Source of the DNA: Viscum album
Lineage: Eukaryota > Streptophyta > Magnoliopsida > Santalales > Viscaceae
Length of the DNA: 64,000 nucleotides
Direction of reading: 5' to 3'
Assembly: GCA_963277665.1 (NCBI GenBank)
Contig: OY728128.1
Coordinates: forward strand, 1,866,336,988 to 1,866,400,987
Shown here: one piece after another, positions 1 through 10,188 of the stretch
Layout: every line of letters starts with the position of its first letter
How positions within the stretch are numbered: the stretch's first letter is position 1
Made by a program: the position numbers and the translations under genes
The notes under the pieces: generated by a model
The model's input: only the letters and a program-made list of their open reading frames with translations
The model's database searches: none
What the model was told of the DNA's origin: nothing

Positions 1-380
1 TGATCTAAGGTACCATCTGGTTCATCAGATATAAGAGCACTAGGAGAAAATTTTGTTTTCAATATCACTTCCTAAAGTTGAAGAATTTGACTTAGAATAA
101 ATACTTACTTTATTTCGGTACATTATCACTGGTGTTTGTGCCTTGAACAATTTCCACTTCATCTATTAAAGAAATGAAGTTGAATTTGTCATTCTTGACG
201 TGTTAACAGATCATGTGATAGAATGATGGGTCATTCCATCTGTCTGAAAGAAAAGGTTAGCAAAAGTTATCGAATACATAAGTCCATGTATGGTGAGGTT
301 AATCATATATGATTCCAAAAATGGACTTATAATTCATCTATCATACTGCATAATAAAATAAAACTAGTTTCTAATAGCCA

Positions 381-501
381 GGGACATCCTGTTGGCCAGT
401 GGTTGGTGATAAAGGCTTGTCGCACTTTGGTTGTGGGTTCGATTCCCATATCCTTGTCCGACGCAACGGGTTGTCGCCTGTCCTACAGGTTGTCCCTTTT
501 T
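381..501 (+). mobile_element. tRNA-like SINE inside copy A
   Basis: This is a 121-bp tRNA-like element with a pol III A-box-like sequence (TGGCCAGTGGT, 393-403) and a perfect B box (GGTTCGATTCCC, 436-447) about 33 bp apart, ending in a T run (496-501). Plant Au-type SINEs also end in short T tracts. The two ends, GGGACATCCTGT and ACAGGTTGTCCC, are complementary at 11 of 12 positions. It lies antisense to gag. The same insertion is present at 11757-11877 in copy B, so it entered the family before both copies spread. It is not a functional tRNA gene, because I see no consistent cloverleaf. The exact outer boundary and target duplication are unclear. Confidence 0.6.
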
Positions 502-1079
502 CTAAAACTACATTATAATAACATTCCTGCAATAAATAGAAAAAGTTCTAGCCTTAAACAATACTATCTTATGTATAACTTAATTCAATCCAATCTTTTG
601 GTTTATCCAAAATACTTCTGTCCAAGCTCATAGAATATATAAAACAATTACTAGAAATGTCATCTACCAAGCATGTGAATACCATCATTTATCATACGAT
701 ATATCTTGTTGGTCACATTCCATACATGTGAATACCTTAATCATGTATTACCATAGAACCTTAGTGAAAACATGACTGCTTTCAAAAGTTAACTCTTTCC
801 ACATACAAAATCCAAAAAAAATTATATACTCAAACCATGATATCACTTAGTCCTTAAATCAATCATGAGCTTAATAATACTATCAAACATCTCATTATCC
901 TTTTATCCCTTCATTATGAGCATATCATCTACTTTCCAAAAATATCTGAATAACCTTTCATGGTTACCGGTACTATTCGTCATATACTTTCAAAACTCAA
1001 GCAAGGGAAACAGTGTAACAATCCTTATATTTTTTTTATTACATAGTACCATACATTATTCTTGATAAACATACAATAA

Positions 1080-1670
1080 TTACACTGTCTTCTTAAACCA
1101 CTGACTGAGCTTCATCATTTCTTCCATCTCATATATCATTTGTAGTCCCTTTATCATCATCCACATCAATACTACCCATATGACGATGATGATTCTTTTT
1201 ATGAGATTTCCCTTAGGGAATTGGATTGAATAATGCACGTACATTCCACATTTAAAACACATAACCATTGTTGATGTATTATCAATACCATTATCCTTGT
1301 CCATGGTGTTAACTAAACCTTTTCATTTACAATTACTAGCTTTGTGTTCTTCTTTTCCACACCCAAAGCATATTCCAGTTCCATTGAAACATTCTCCTTG
1401 ATGTCTCTTCCCACATGACTTACATGAGGGAAATTAAACATTCTTTCCTCTATGATCATCATGAAGCTTCATCTTTCTCATATTAGCTGACTTAGGAAAC
1501 ATACCAAAGATGAGATTATTGATCATATTATGAGATTTCTAATTAGGTATAATAATGATGTTTCGCCTTCCAAATCCCATTTCATTTTCATGATAATGAA
1601 TAATATCATTCCATTGTCCATCATATTCTCCATTATCATGAATCTTCCTGTTTCCAGCCATTTTCTAAAA
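1080..1670 (-). pseudogene. gag remnant of TR-GAG copy A
   Basis: Read on the minus strand, this contains the start region of the copy B gag (the 1620-1670 block matches 10060-10120 reversed) followed directly by its zinc-knuckle region, so the central capsid-like part is deleted. Three Cys motifs can be read with frame breaks: CKSCGKRHQGEC, then CFGCGKEEHKASNC (an intact CX2CX4HX4C knuckle), then CFKCGMYVHYSIQF, whose last Cys is Phe. The third motif shows the same Cys-to-Phe change as copy B. A stop lies between the second and third knuckles. It cannot encode a full Gag. Confidence 0.7.
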
Positions 1671-1904
1671 CCCAAAAAGAATCGTCTGAGAGGCAAAAAT
1701 TATGATAGGTAAAACAACATAATAAAGGGGGAGTAACATCAATATCTAACATCTTAGGTTTAATTCTAAGATCGTTACCATAATTATACGACTATAACCT
1801 ATACTTATACTTAACCTTAGGGACATCCCTTGTCATACCATAGAAATATCTCTGGGGATCTCACTAAAGTTTTCACATCCTAGTTTCCAAAGGTTAACTA
1901 ATCC

Positions 1905-1921
1905 TTTCCTCTGATACAAAA
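1905..1921 (-). other. Primer-binding site of copy A (degenerate)
   Basis: Next to the LTR end at 1922, the minus strand reads TTTTGTATCAGAGG. This is a degraded form of TGGTATCAGAG, the usual plant PBS complementary to initiator Met-tRNA, which is well kept in copy B at 9853. Confidence 0.6.
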
Positions 1922-3420
1922 TGTAGAGACCCAAAGCTTGACGTACATAGAAATTACATTACATTTGTGGAATACTTAATACATAACAAAAATAGACACC
2001 AATGGACCGTAATAGTTTAGTGTCTTTGGAAACTCGGAACATAATCTTCTAATCTTGGTGAAAGATCTTCAACATCTTCCAAATAGAGCTTTTTTTACCT
2101 AAAACCATTATTTATAACCTGGGGAAAATAAATCACATAAAGGGTGAGCTCAAATGCTTAGTAAGGGTAAGAATGGTGAAAATAAAACAAACCATATACA
2201 TTTGAAATTCAAAACATGAACATAATATTTAAACATCAAAATCTTGAACAATGACATAAAACATGGAAGTACGTAAGGCATAGATCATAATGGATCATAA
2301 ATCATAAAATAGCATGGAAATAAATCTTGTAACTGTGGAAACCATTAATCTCATGTTATCATTTACATAGTATCCAAGGCATTGCTACCAAGACAATCTT
2401 AGTGGACAAAGTCGCTTATTGAACCGGGTTTACGTGTCGTTCCAGCCCTGTATTACTGAACCAGATTTAGATGCCATTCCAGCCATTTCTATCTCATGAG
2501 ATATAATTCTTTACCCAATGAATTGGACGAAGATATTGGTAACACCAATCTCTTAATGAAATCATTCTTACTTGTGCCACAAAATAAACATAAAGCATTC
2601 ATCATAACCCAAAGAAGAAAATGGGTTTCATAAGCATCATCCCATCATCACATAATCCATATAAAACAAATGGATATTTAATAATAAGAAAAGTTAAACC
2701 ATTTAATAATAGAGAAATTATACTTGAAACATACACATTTGAAATAATTTCATCTTATATGGAAAATTGTTTTGATAAAACACTTGAAATGAATTCTTGA
2801 GTAAAATATCCTTTCTTCTTCAAAATGAATTTCTTTTCAAAAAACGTCATGATATTTTAAAAGAAAGAGATTTTATTGAAGATATTCATGAAATTTTTTG
2901 GAGGATGCTTCATGAAAATAAATCTTTATAAAACCATAAAAATCCTTTCATGCCATATAAGTTAAAAGAAACATTCTTCTCGTACTTTTGCTAGAAAATT
3001 CAAAAAGTACCTGGTATGGTAAAAAAAAAATTCATACATACCATGTAGTAAAAGTAAAAAATGGGTGAAAATGACTTTAAACATAAATAAATACATTTTT
3101 AGAAAACATGGGCTTGGATGATAACAATAACCTCATTAAATACTTACGAATAAACAATCTCGGATAAAAACGATATTGGAAAAGTTATCCCTTAGCTTAG
3201 GTCTGAAATGCTTCATCTGTATCTGAACCTCTAGTATAATGATTTAAATAATGTAATTGAATTATTAAACAATCATATTTATTGTTATGATATCATATGT
3301 GGTTCACTTATGACTTTATATTACCCGTTCTTTTGTAAATTCCATGCATATTAATATATATATTGTATATTAATCATATACACATATATATATAATGATA
3401 TATCGATAAATGGAATGAAA

Positions 3421-3464
3421 TACACCATTCATGGAGATGGTAGGACGTACGTACGCATGAACGT
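3421..3464 (-). repeat. LTR hairpin unit 3, copy A
   Basis: On the minus strand the stem arms GTTCATG and CATGAAT can pair with one G-U wobble and enclose a 22-nt segment starting CGTACGTACG. The short inner ACGG/CCGT pairing seen in the other units is damaged here. It corresponds to 8213-8258 in copy B. Confidence 0.6.
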
Positions 3465-3620
3465 TGTTTTCGTTTCCTTATTGAATTGAATGGAATTAAG
3501 TAGATGACATAAAAATATATATACATAAATACATTATCATTATTATGTCATATATTTCATTATTATTCATTATATATACTTTATAATAATTCATGAATGG
3601 TTAATATAGAAAATGAATCT

Positions 3621-3665
3621 CATCGCGTCGTGGAGACGGTAGTCCGTACGTACACACGAGCGATG
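3621..3665 (-). repeat. LTR hairpin unit 2, copy A
   Basis: This is a 45-bp inverted repeat. Outer arms CATCGC and GCGATG pair perfectly, a bulged base follows, then the inner TCGTG/CACGA pairing, enclosing a 22-nt segment. It has the same layout as 8014-8058. Confidence 0.75.
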
Positions 3666-3805
3666 ATATCATTCCCATGATCGTGGAATTGTATTGAAGT
3701 GTAGGTATAATATATTATAATCAATATCAATTTACAATAATCATATATATTGATTCTCTACAACATTATACCAATCCAATTAAGGTGGTGGTGGAAAACA
3801 GATTA

Positions 3806-3850
3806 CACCACGGCATGAAGACGGTATTCCGTAGGTACGCACGCCCGGTG
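3806..3850 (-). repeat. LTR hairpin unit 1, copy A
   Basis: This is a 45-bp unit whose arms CACCGGGCGTG and CATGCCGTGGTG pair with a wobble and a bulge, around a 22-nt segment that keeps the inner ACGG/CCGT pairing. It corresponds to 7829-7873. Confidence 0.7.
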
Positions 3851-4186
3851 ATTTTTTTTTCGTAGGATGGAAAGAACCTGAAATAGGGTTGCTTCATATT
3901 TATAATAACATATAATTCTATATGTAATACATATGTTATTACTTTATAATGAGACAACTAAAGTATAAGAAGTAGAAGAATAATGAAACTTGAGAAAATC
4001 GGAAGAAGAGTTTTACTCTTCTTCGATGCACCTCATTTAATCTTCCTCTTAAAGAAGTAGAGTTGGTATTTTGTGAAGAGCAGAAGCTCTAGAATGTTTC
4101 TAGGGAAGTGGAGAAGAGAAATTTTCAGGGTTTGGACGAGCTTCAAGGCCCAAAAGTGTGTGAAGATAAGAGGGAAGTGGTTCCCT

Positions 4187-4193
4187 TTTTATA
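4187..4193 (-). promoter_or_regulatory. TATA box of copy A LTR
   Basis: TATAAAA on the minus strand sits in a context shared with 7486 and 14388 (CCCTTATAAAAAGGGAACC). It would place transcription start just upstream of the three hairpins. It is inferred from sequence only. Confidence 0.55.
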
Positions 4194-5637
4194 AGGGAGG
4201 AAAGGGGCACCTTAGGAAAACTTAAATTATTTTTTTATATAAAACTCATATTCAGTTTTGAATAGCTCAAAATTGATTTATTTCGAATATAAGGTGTTTA
4301 TGGGTCGAAATCCTCTCAGAAAATAGGTTTTAGACAAGTTTAGGTTAATATTTTATCCTTCTCATTTAGATTTATCTCTATGTTAAATAATTTAAATTTT
4401 ACCGTGTCTTTTTTTTTCTTACACTTTATTGTTAATAAAAATACTATAACAAGCAAAATGAACCCCAAGTGGTTCATTATTAATATATATATACTTATCT
4501 TAGTTATTTGGACGAACCTTAGACTTTTAAGAATAAAATAAAAATTCATAATATAATATTTGTTTTAAAAACTGTTTTATGTCAATTTGGACACTATTTG
4601 GTACATGATTTTTTTGAAAATCATAATAGCATGATTAGATCAAAAAGGTTAATTAAATCAATACTAACATGTCATATAAACCTATTAAATTAGTGTAATT
4701 CATAAAAAGTCTAAAATTACATTTATTTGGATATTTATAACATCAATTATGTTAATATTTCATTAATAAGGTAATTACTACATCATCGTTGTGTCATAAT
4801 TAATTTAATTCATTTGATGTCTCAAAATTATGAAAAAAATACCATGATGTAGAAAATATTATTAGCTTTATAATTAATATTTATAGTATAAAATATGACT
4901 TATATTACACCATATAAAAATTACTTTACTAAAATATTTTTGTTAATGTCAATTTTGTCTTTACATTAAATTAATTAATCTAATGTGTCAGTGTCGTTCA
5001 TAAGTGGCTCCATGGGGTCCCACAATCGACCCAAGAATGTCCATGGTCGGCCATTACTCATCCAATAATGGTTGGACAAGTGTTAATGTAATTTCAAATT
5101 ATTATAACATTCTTTTAACCTTGAATTTCCCTATTTACTTTTAACCGTGGTAAACAAAAGTAAAAAGTTACTATTCACCTAAAATTATTTTTATCTTATT
5201 GAACCACATTTTACTCCTTGATATTAACGGTGTTTCTCAGATTTTCTAAATTCAACTCACAGAAGTGGTAAAATTAAGTTTTATGTAAATATCCAAATTT
5301 TCCTAGGAGGTGGGTAAAAGATGGTGAAAAGTTTAATAAAATTTTTATATATCCAAATTTATTATAAAATGACTCCAATTAATTTCATTGAAATTATATA
5401 GCTATTATGTATCAATTTTGACCTAAAATAAATTTAAATAAAATAAATAATTATTTAAATGAAAATTCGGTTTTTAAATAGTAACCCAGTGTTTTCACTA
5501 TTCATCAAAAATTGAATGTTTTCCGAAAAATACCAAAAATTCACTATAGTCTAATTTCGATATTCAGAATCCAAAAATGAAGTGAATTTTGAATGATAAA
5601 ATTTATAAAATTTCAAAAAAATGGGTATTACTATTCA

Positions 5638-5642
5638 TAATG
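5638..5642. repeat. Left target-site duplication of copy B
   Basis: TAATG here and TAACG at 16757-16761 flank copy B. The intact LTR sequence at the equivalent place (CGTTATGAATAG on the other strand, near 12758) contains TAACG, so the left copy differs by one CpG-type transition. Confidence 0.75.
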
Positions 5643-7485
5643 TGTAACACCCCAAAAGTTTATGAAAAATATTCTTTTTAATTTCATTAATGTCTTGTGT
5701 TGTACGCTACACGAAAAGAAGCTTTCACAACACGCATCCTTGACTTGCCTTCCATTACACGCAATTGCGACCTTCCTCGATAGCGTGTGTAGTACGTAAT
5801 AACGAGTTTCACTAAACAACAATATGATATTAAAATATTATTAAAACTAGCAGTTATGAATAGTAATAACCACTTTTTGAAATTTTGTATATTTTATTTT
5901 TCAAAATAGAATTCATTTTTGGATTCGTAATATCGAAATTAGATTAGGGTGAAATTTTGGTACTTTTCGGATAACTTTCATTTTCTGATGAATAGTGAAA
6001 ATTACTAAATTTTAATTAAAAACAACTTTTTAATCGAAATAATTAATAGTGATAAATTATTAATTTGAGTGGTTTTAAAGTATATCTAGAATATATTTTT
6101 ACAATTCAATACAATGTAGGTCATTGGATGTAATTTCACTTTTACACCAGACATAAACAAATGTTAATCTTTTGATAGTTATTATCTCTTAAAAAACACG
6201 CTATTTGTTGTGACAGCGGAAATTAATTATAAAATTAATTAATGAAACTTATATGTTGGGAATTTTGTAAAATAGAAATCATTTTTGAACATGGAATATC
6301 AATTATAGCTTTGGGTGAAATTTTCGCATTTTTCTGAAAAACATCAATTTTTGATGAATAGTGAAACTACTAAGTGGTAGTTAAAAAAAATTAATTTTTT
6401 CAGAAATCATAATTTTACCGCTTCTGTGAATGGAATTTCAAAAATCCGAGAGACACAGTTGATATCAATAAGTAAAATGTTGTTCAATGAGATGAAAATA
6501 ATTTTTGGTGAATAGTAACTTTTTACTTTTATTTACCACGGTTAAAGGTAAATAGGGTAATTAAGGGTAAAAATGATATTAATATTTCCCTAACACATGT
6601 TCTAATACTATTGGACAAGTGTATCTCGACCAAAAACAACATTAAGTGTAAAATATTATCATTTAGGCCCACTTGGATTAGATTAGGACATTTATTTTTA
6701 TTTAATTCAAAGAAGAGTTAAAAGAGTTAAAATCAATGTTTATTTACTAAAACATTTTTAATATAGGGTTATACATAATATAATTTAGACTATAAATATT
6801 CATCAGAAAGCTAAAAAGATTTCCAACAGAATTGTATTTTATTTGTAATTTTTATACTTTAAATAATTTAATTTAGTTATGACACAACGATGATGCAGTA
6901 ATTACCTTTTTAAGAAAATATTAACATAATTGAAGTTATAAATGCACAAATAAATGCAATTTGAGACTTTTTATGACTTACACTAATTTTCTAGGTTAAT
7001 ATTACATGTTATTGTTGATTTACGTAACTTGTATTGAACTTTTCATTCTGTTAAAAATTTCATAAAAATCATGTACCAAATAGTGTCAAAATTGACATAA
7101 ATTAGTTTTTAAAACAAATAGTATATTATTAATTGTTATTTAATTCCTAAAAATCTAAGGTTCGGCCAAATGACTTAGATAAGGATAGATATATTAATAA
7201 TAAACAACTTGGGGTTCTTTTGTCTTGATATAGTAAGTTTATTAACCATATAGTGTAAGAAAACAAAATGACACGGTAAAAGTTAAATTATTTTACTTAG
7301 AGTTAAATCTAATTGATAAGGATAAAATAATAACCTAAACTTGTCTAAATCCTATTGGATGAGAGGAGTTCGACCCATCCAAACATTATCTTCGAAATAA
7401 GACCATTGGGAACCATTATAAACTGAATTTTACCTTAATATAAAATAATATTTTGAGATTTTCCTAAGATGCCCATCTCCTCCCT

Positions 7486-7492
7486 TATAAAA
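7486..7492 (+). promoter_or_regulatory. TATA box, 5' LTR of copy B
   Basis: TATAAAA is followed by GGGAACCTCC and a CT-rich stretch, the usual look of a plant LTR promoter. The same motif and context occur at 14388-14394 and, reversed, at 4187-4193. The start site would be about 30 bp downstream, so the hairpins are in the transcribed leader. Confidence 0.65.
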
Positions 7493-7828
7493 GGGAACCT
7501 CCTCCCTCTCCTCCTCACACCAATTTGAGCATTCAAGCTCGTCCAACCCCTGACAAAATCTCTTCTCTACTTTCCTAGTATCATCCTAGAGGTCCTGGTC
7601 TTCTTCAAAGACCATCCTTAGTTCTTTAAGTGGAGGATAAGTGAAGGCGCGTCAAAAAGAGGTAATATCCATTACCGATCTTTTTCAATTTCTTTCTTCT
7701 TCAACTTCTTCTTCATTAGTTGTTTCATGATAAAGTAATAATATAAGTATTTCTTATATACTGATATGTTATTATAAATATGAAACAACTCTAATTAACC
7801 TTCTATCCATCCTACGGAGAATGAAAAT

Positions 7829-7873
7829 CACCGCGCGTGCGTACGTATGGAATACCGTCTCCACGCCGTGGTG
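7829..7873 (+). repeat. LTR hairpin unit 1, copy B 5' LTR
   Basis: This is a 45-bp unit. Arms CACCGCGCGTG and CACGCCGTGGTG form 11 pairs (one G-U) with one bulged C, around a 22-nt segment starting CGTACGTATGG. Within that segment ATGG and CCGT can pair. Confidence 0.8.
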
Positions 7874-8013
7874 TAATCTAATTTTCGTCACCACCTTAAT
7901 TGGATGGTTATAATGGTGTAATGAGTAACTATATATGATTATTATAAAGTTATATTGATACTGAAATTGTATACATACACTTCAACACAATTCCATGACC
8001 ATGGGAACGATAT

Positions 8014-8058
8014 CATCGCTCGTGCGTACATACGGACTACCCTCTCCACGACGCGATG
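8014..8058 (+). repeat. LTR hairpin unit 2, copy B 5' LTR
   Basis: This is a 45-bp unit. Arms CATCGCTCGTG and CACGACGCGATG form 11 pairs with one bulged C at the same place as in unit 1, although the arm sequences differ. The 22-nt apical segment starts CGTACATACGG. Confidence 0.8.
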
Positions 8059-8212
8059 AGATTCATTCTCAATGATTAACCATTCATGAATGATTATAAA
8101 GTATATATAATAAGTACTAATGAAATATATGACCTAATAATGATACTGTAATTGTTTATATTTATATGTATGTCATCTACTTAATTTCATTCAATTCAAT
8201 AAGGAAACGAAA

Positions 8213-8258
8213 ACAGTGTTCATGCGTACGTACGGACTACCGTCTCCATGAACGGTGT
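8213..8258 (+). repeat. LTR hairpin unit 3, copy B 5' LTR
   Basis: This is a 46-bp unit. The inner arms GTTCATG and CATGAAC pair perfectly over 7 bp and the outer part is weaker. The 22-nt apical segment starts CGTACGTACGG and contains ACGG/CCGT. Confidence 0.8.
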
Positions 8259-9852
8259 ATTTCTTTCCATTTACTGATTTATTATATATGTATATTCTGA
8301 ATATATATATATATAATTCATTTTTTATATTCTGGAATTAAGTAATCATGATCTATGTAATCATATGAATAATTAAAAGTTAAAAACACGAACGACAAAT
8401 GAGACGATTTTACCAAAAACGCTACATTAACATTAATTTACAAAAGAACGGGTAATATAAAGTCATAAGTGGACAATATATGATATAATAACAATGAATA
8501 TGATTCTTTAATAAGTCAATAACATGATTTAAATCATTATACAGGAGGTTCGGACACTTACAAAGCAAGTCGGGCCTAAGGTAAGGGAAATATCACAATC
8601 TCATTTTTATCCGAGATTGTTTATACTTTGGTATTTACTGGGGTGTATTTTATCATCCACATCCATGTTTCCTCAATATCCATATAGTCTCCATCCACCT
8701 AAAATTTTTTAAATCCAATTTTACCCTTCGGTGATTTTTTATTAAAAGATATGAAAGGAATCTTTTGTCATTTTTCGTACGAGGTACTTTTTGACTTTTC
8801 CGACAAAAGTACGAGAAGAATGTTTTTTTAACTTATACGGCAAGAATGGATTTTTAAAACCTTTTTTCCAAGAATCTTCCCATATAAGTTTTCAAGATTA
8901 TTTTTAATCAACTTCTTTTAGTTTATAATTTTATGACATGTTAAGAAAAGAAAAGTGTTTTTGAAGTAGAAAGGATATTTTCTTCAAGAATGGAGTTCAA
9001 ATGTTTTATCAAAATTATTTTCCATCTATGATAATATAAGTTTCTGTTTTTATCCCTATTATTAAATTGATTTGATTATGTTGTGAGGGAATTATTTTCA
9101 TGAAGTCATTTACCTTATATGATTTGTTTTATGATTTCATGATGTTTCAAGAATCTCATTTTTGTTACATGTGTTATGCGATGATGTATGATTTATGATT
9201 ATGTGGCACACATAAGAAAGGATTAATTAAAAGATGGGTGGGACCTATATCTCCCTCCAATGCATTGGGTGAAGATTTTATATCTCATGAGATAGACATG
9301 ACTGGAATGGTAGGTTATACCGGTTCAGTGAAACAGGACTGAAACGAGGGTGACTCGTTTTAGAAAGGGACTTTTTCCACTAAGATAGTCTTGGCAATGA
9401 GTCTTGACTAATAAGAAATGATTCTCTATGATTATGTGTGTATTCCACAATGTTTAATGTTTTATTTTATGATTATTGTGATTACATTTCACTGCCATGA
9501 GTTATCCCAGGTTATGAAATTATGATCTCTTTTACAGGTTAAGATTTCCAAAAGTTATGTTCTTATGTATATGATGTGATTGATATTTCTTTTGTTTACC
9601 CTTACTGAGCATTTGAGCTCTCCCTTTTATGTTTTCTTTTCCCCAGGATATAAAGAAAGGTTTTAGGTATAATAAAAAGGAAGATCTTTATGGGAGATGT
9701 TGAAGATCTTTCACCAGGATTAGAGGATTATATTCCGAGTTTCCAAAGACACTAAACTATTACGGTCCTTGTGTGTGTGTTTTTGTTATGTACTAAGTAT
9801 TCCGAAAATGTAATGTAATGTCAATGTACGTCAAGCTTCGGGTCTCTACAGT

Positions 9853-9863
9853 TGGTATCAGAG
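9853..9863 (+). other. Primer-binding site of copy B
   Basis: TGGTATCAGAG lies two bases after the LTR end (9850). It is complementary to the 3' end of plant initiator Met-tRNA and is the standard priming site for minus-strand DNA synthesis. Confidence 0.9.
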
Positions 9864-10188
9864 GTAAGGATTAGTCAACCTTTGGAAACTAGGATGCGAA
9901 AACGTTAGTGAGATCCCTAGAGATATTTCTAAGGTATGTCTAGGGATGTCCCTAAGGTTAAGTATACGTATAGGTTATAGTGCTAGAACTACGCTAACGA
10001 TCATAGAAGTAAACCTAAGATGTTAGATATTGAAGGTACTCCCCCTTTATTATGTTGTTTTCCCTAGCATGATTATTGCCTCTCACACTATTCTTTTTGG
10101 GTTTTATACGATGGCTGGAACCCGAAGGAACCGTGTTGATCAATGCAATGGACAATGCAATGATTGTCCTCCTGAATAAACAAATGTT

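Larger units (their letters stand above)
1..5642 (-). mobile_element. TR-GAG retrotransposon copy A, left part (internal region plus most of 5' LTR)
   Basis: This is the reverse-complement relative of the complete plus-strand copy at 5643-16756. Bases 1-1921 match that copy's internal region (for example 1-240 against 12000-12250 reversed). They hold a gag remnant and a SINE and no protease, RT or integrase. From 1922 leftward-reading LTR sequence starts with the LTR end, seen here as TGTAGAGACCC. The LTR is broken at 5642 by copy B and resumes at 16757-17136. The 3' end and 3' LTR lie left of the window. Compared with copy B the middle of gag is missing, which shortens this part by roughly 480 bp. 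The assignment to the TR-GAG class (terminal repeats, gag only, non-autonomous) is inference from structure. Confidence 0.85.
1922..5642 (-). repeat. 5' LTR of TR-GAG copy A, distal segment
   Basis: This 3721-bp segment is homologous in reverse orientation to the copy B LTRs at 5643-9850 and 12545-16756. It continues at 16757-17136, for a total of about 4.1 kb. It contains the three conserved hairpin units (3421-3464, 3621-3665, 3806-3850), a TATA box (4187-4193, reversed) and the pyrimidine-CCCCAG sequence near 2120 that resembles a splice acceptor. Confidence 0.85.
7662..9646 (+). other. Possible leader intron in the LTR
   Basis: A donor-like site AGAG|GTAATA at 7662 and a polypyrimidine tract ending CCCCAG at 9646 could define an intron of about 2 kb that would remove the three hairpins from the mature RNA. 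Both sites are repeated in the 3' LTR (near 14563 and 16552). The acceptor is also kept in copy A (near 2120), but the donor there is changed. This is inference from consensus sites only. Confidence 0.3.
5643..9850 (+). repeat. 5' LTR of TR-GAG copy B
   Basis: This LTR is unusually long at 4.2 kb. U3 runs to about 7510. A TATA box is at 7486-7492, followed by a pyrimidine-rich leader, a possible splice donor (7662), three hairpin units, and a possible splice acceptor TTTTCCCCAG (ends 9646). I see no coding sequence in it. The short frames that can be read are AT-rich and not shared between LTR copies. Confidence 0.92.

Noticed and set aside
431..447. A functional tRNA gene
   Set aside because: There is a good B box, but no consistent acceptor, D, anticodon and T stems in tRNA geometry. 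The unit is a repeated SINE.
5631..5822. A 63-codon minus-strand frame at the LTR start, also present at 12530-12724
   Set aside because: It is present in both LTRs only because the LTRs are copies. It has no motif and crosses the LTR border into unrelated flank or PPT.
7829..8258. Hammerhead or other known self-cleaving ribozyme (as in retrozymes)
   Set aside because: No CTGATGA/GAAA core of the hammerhead is present, and I do not recognise another ribozyme core.
7829..8258. CRISPR-like array
   Set aside because: There are three units with unequal spacing, conserved loops rather than repeats, and a plant LTR context.
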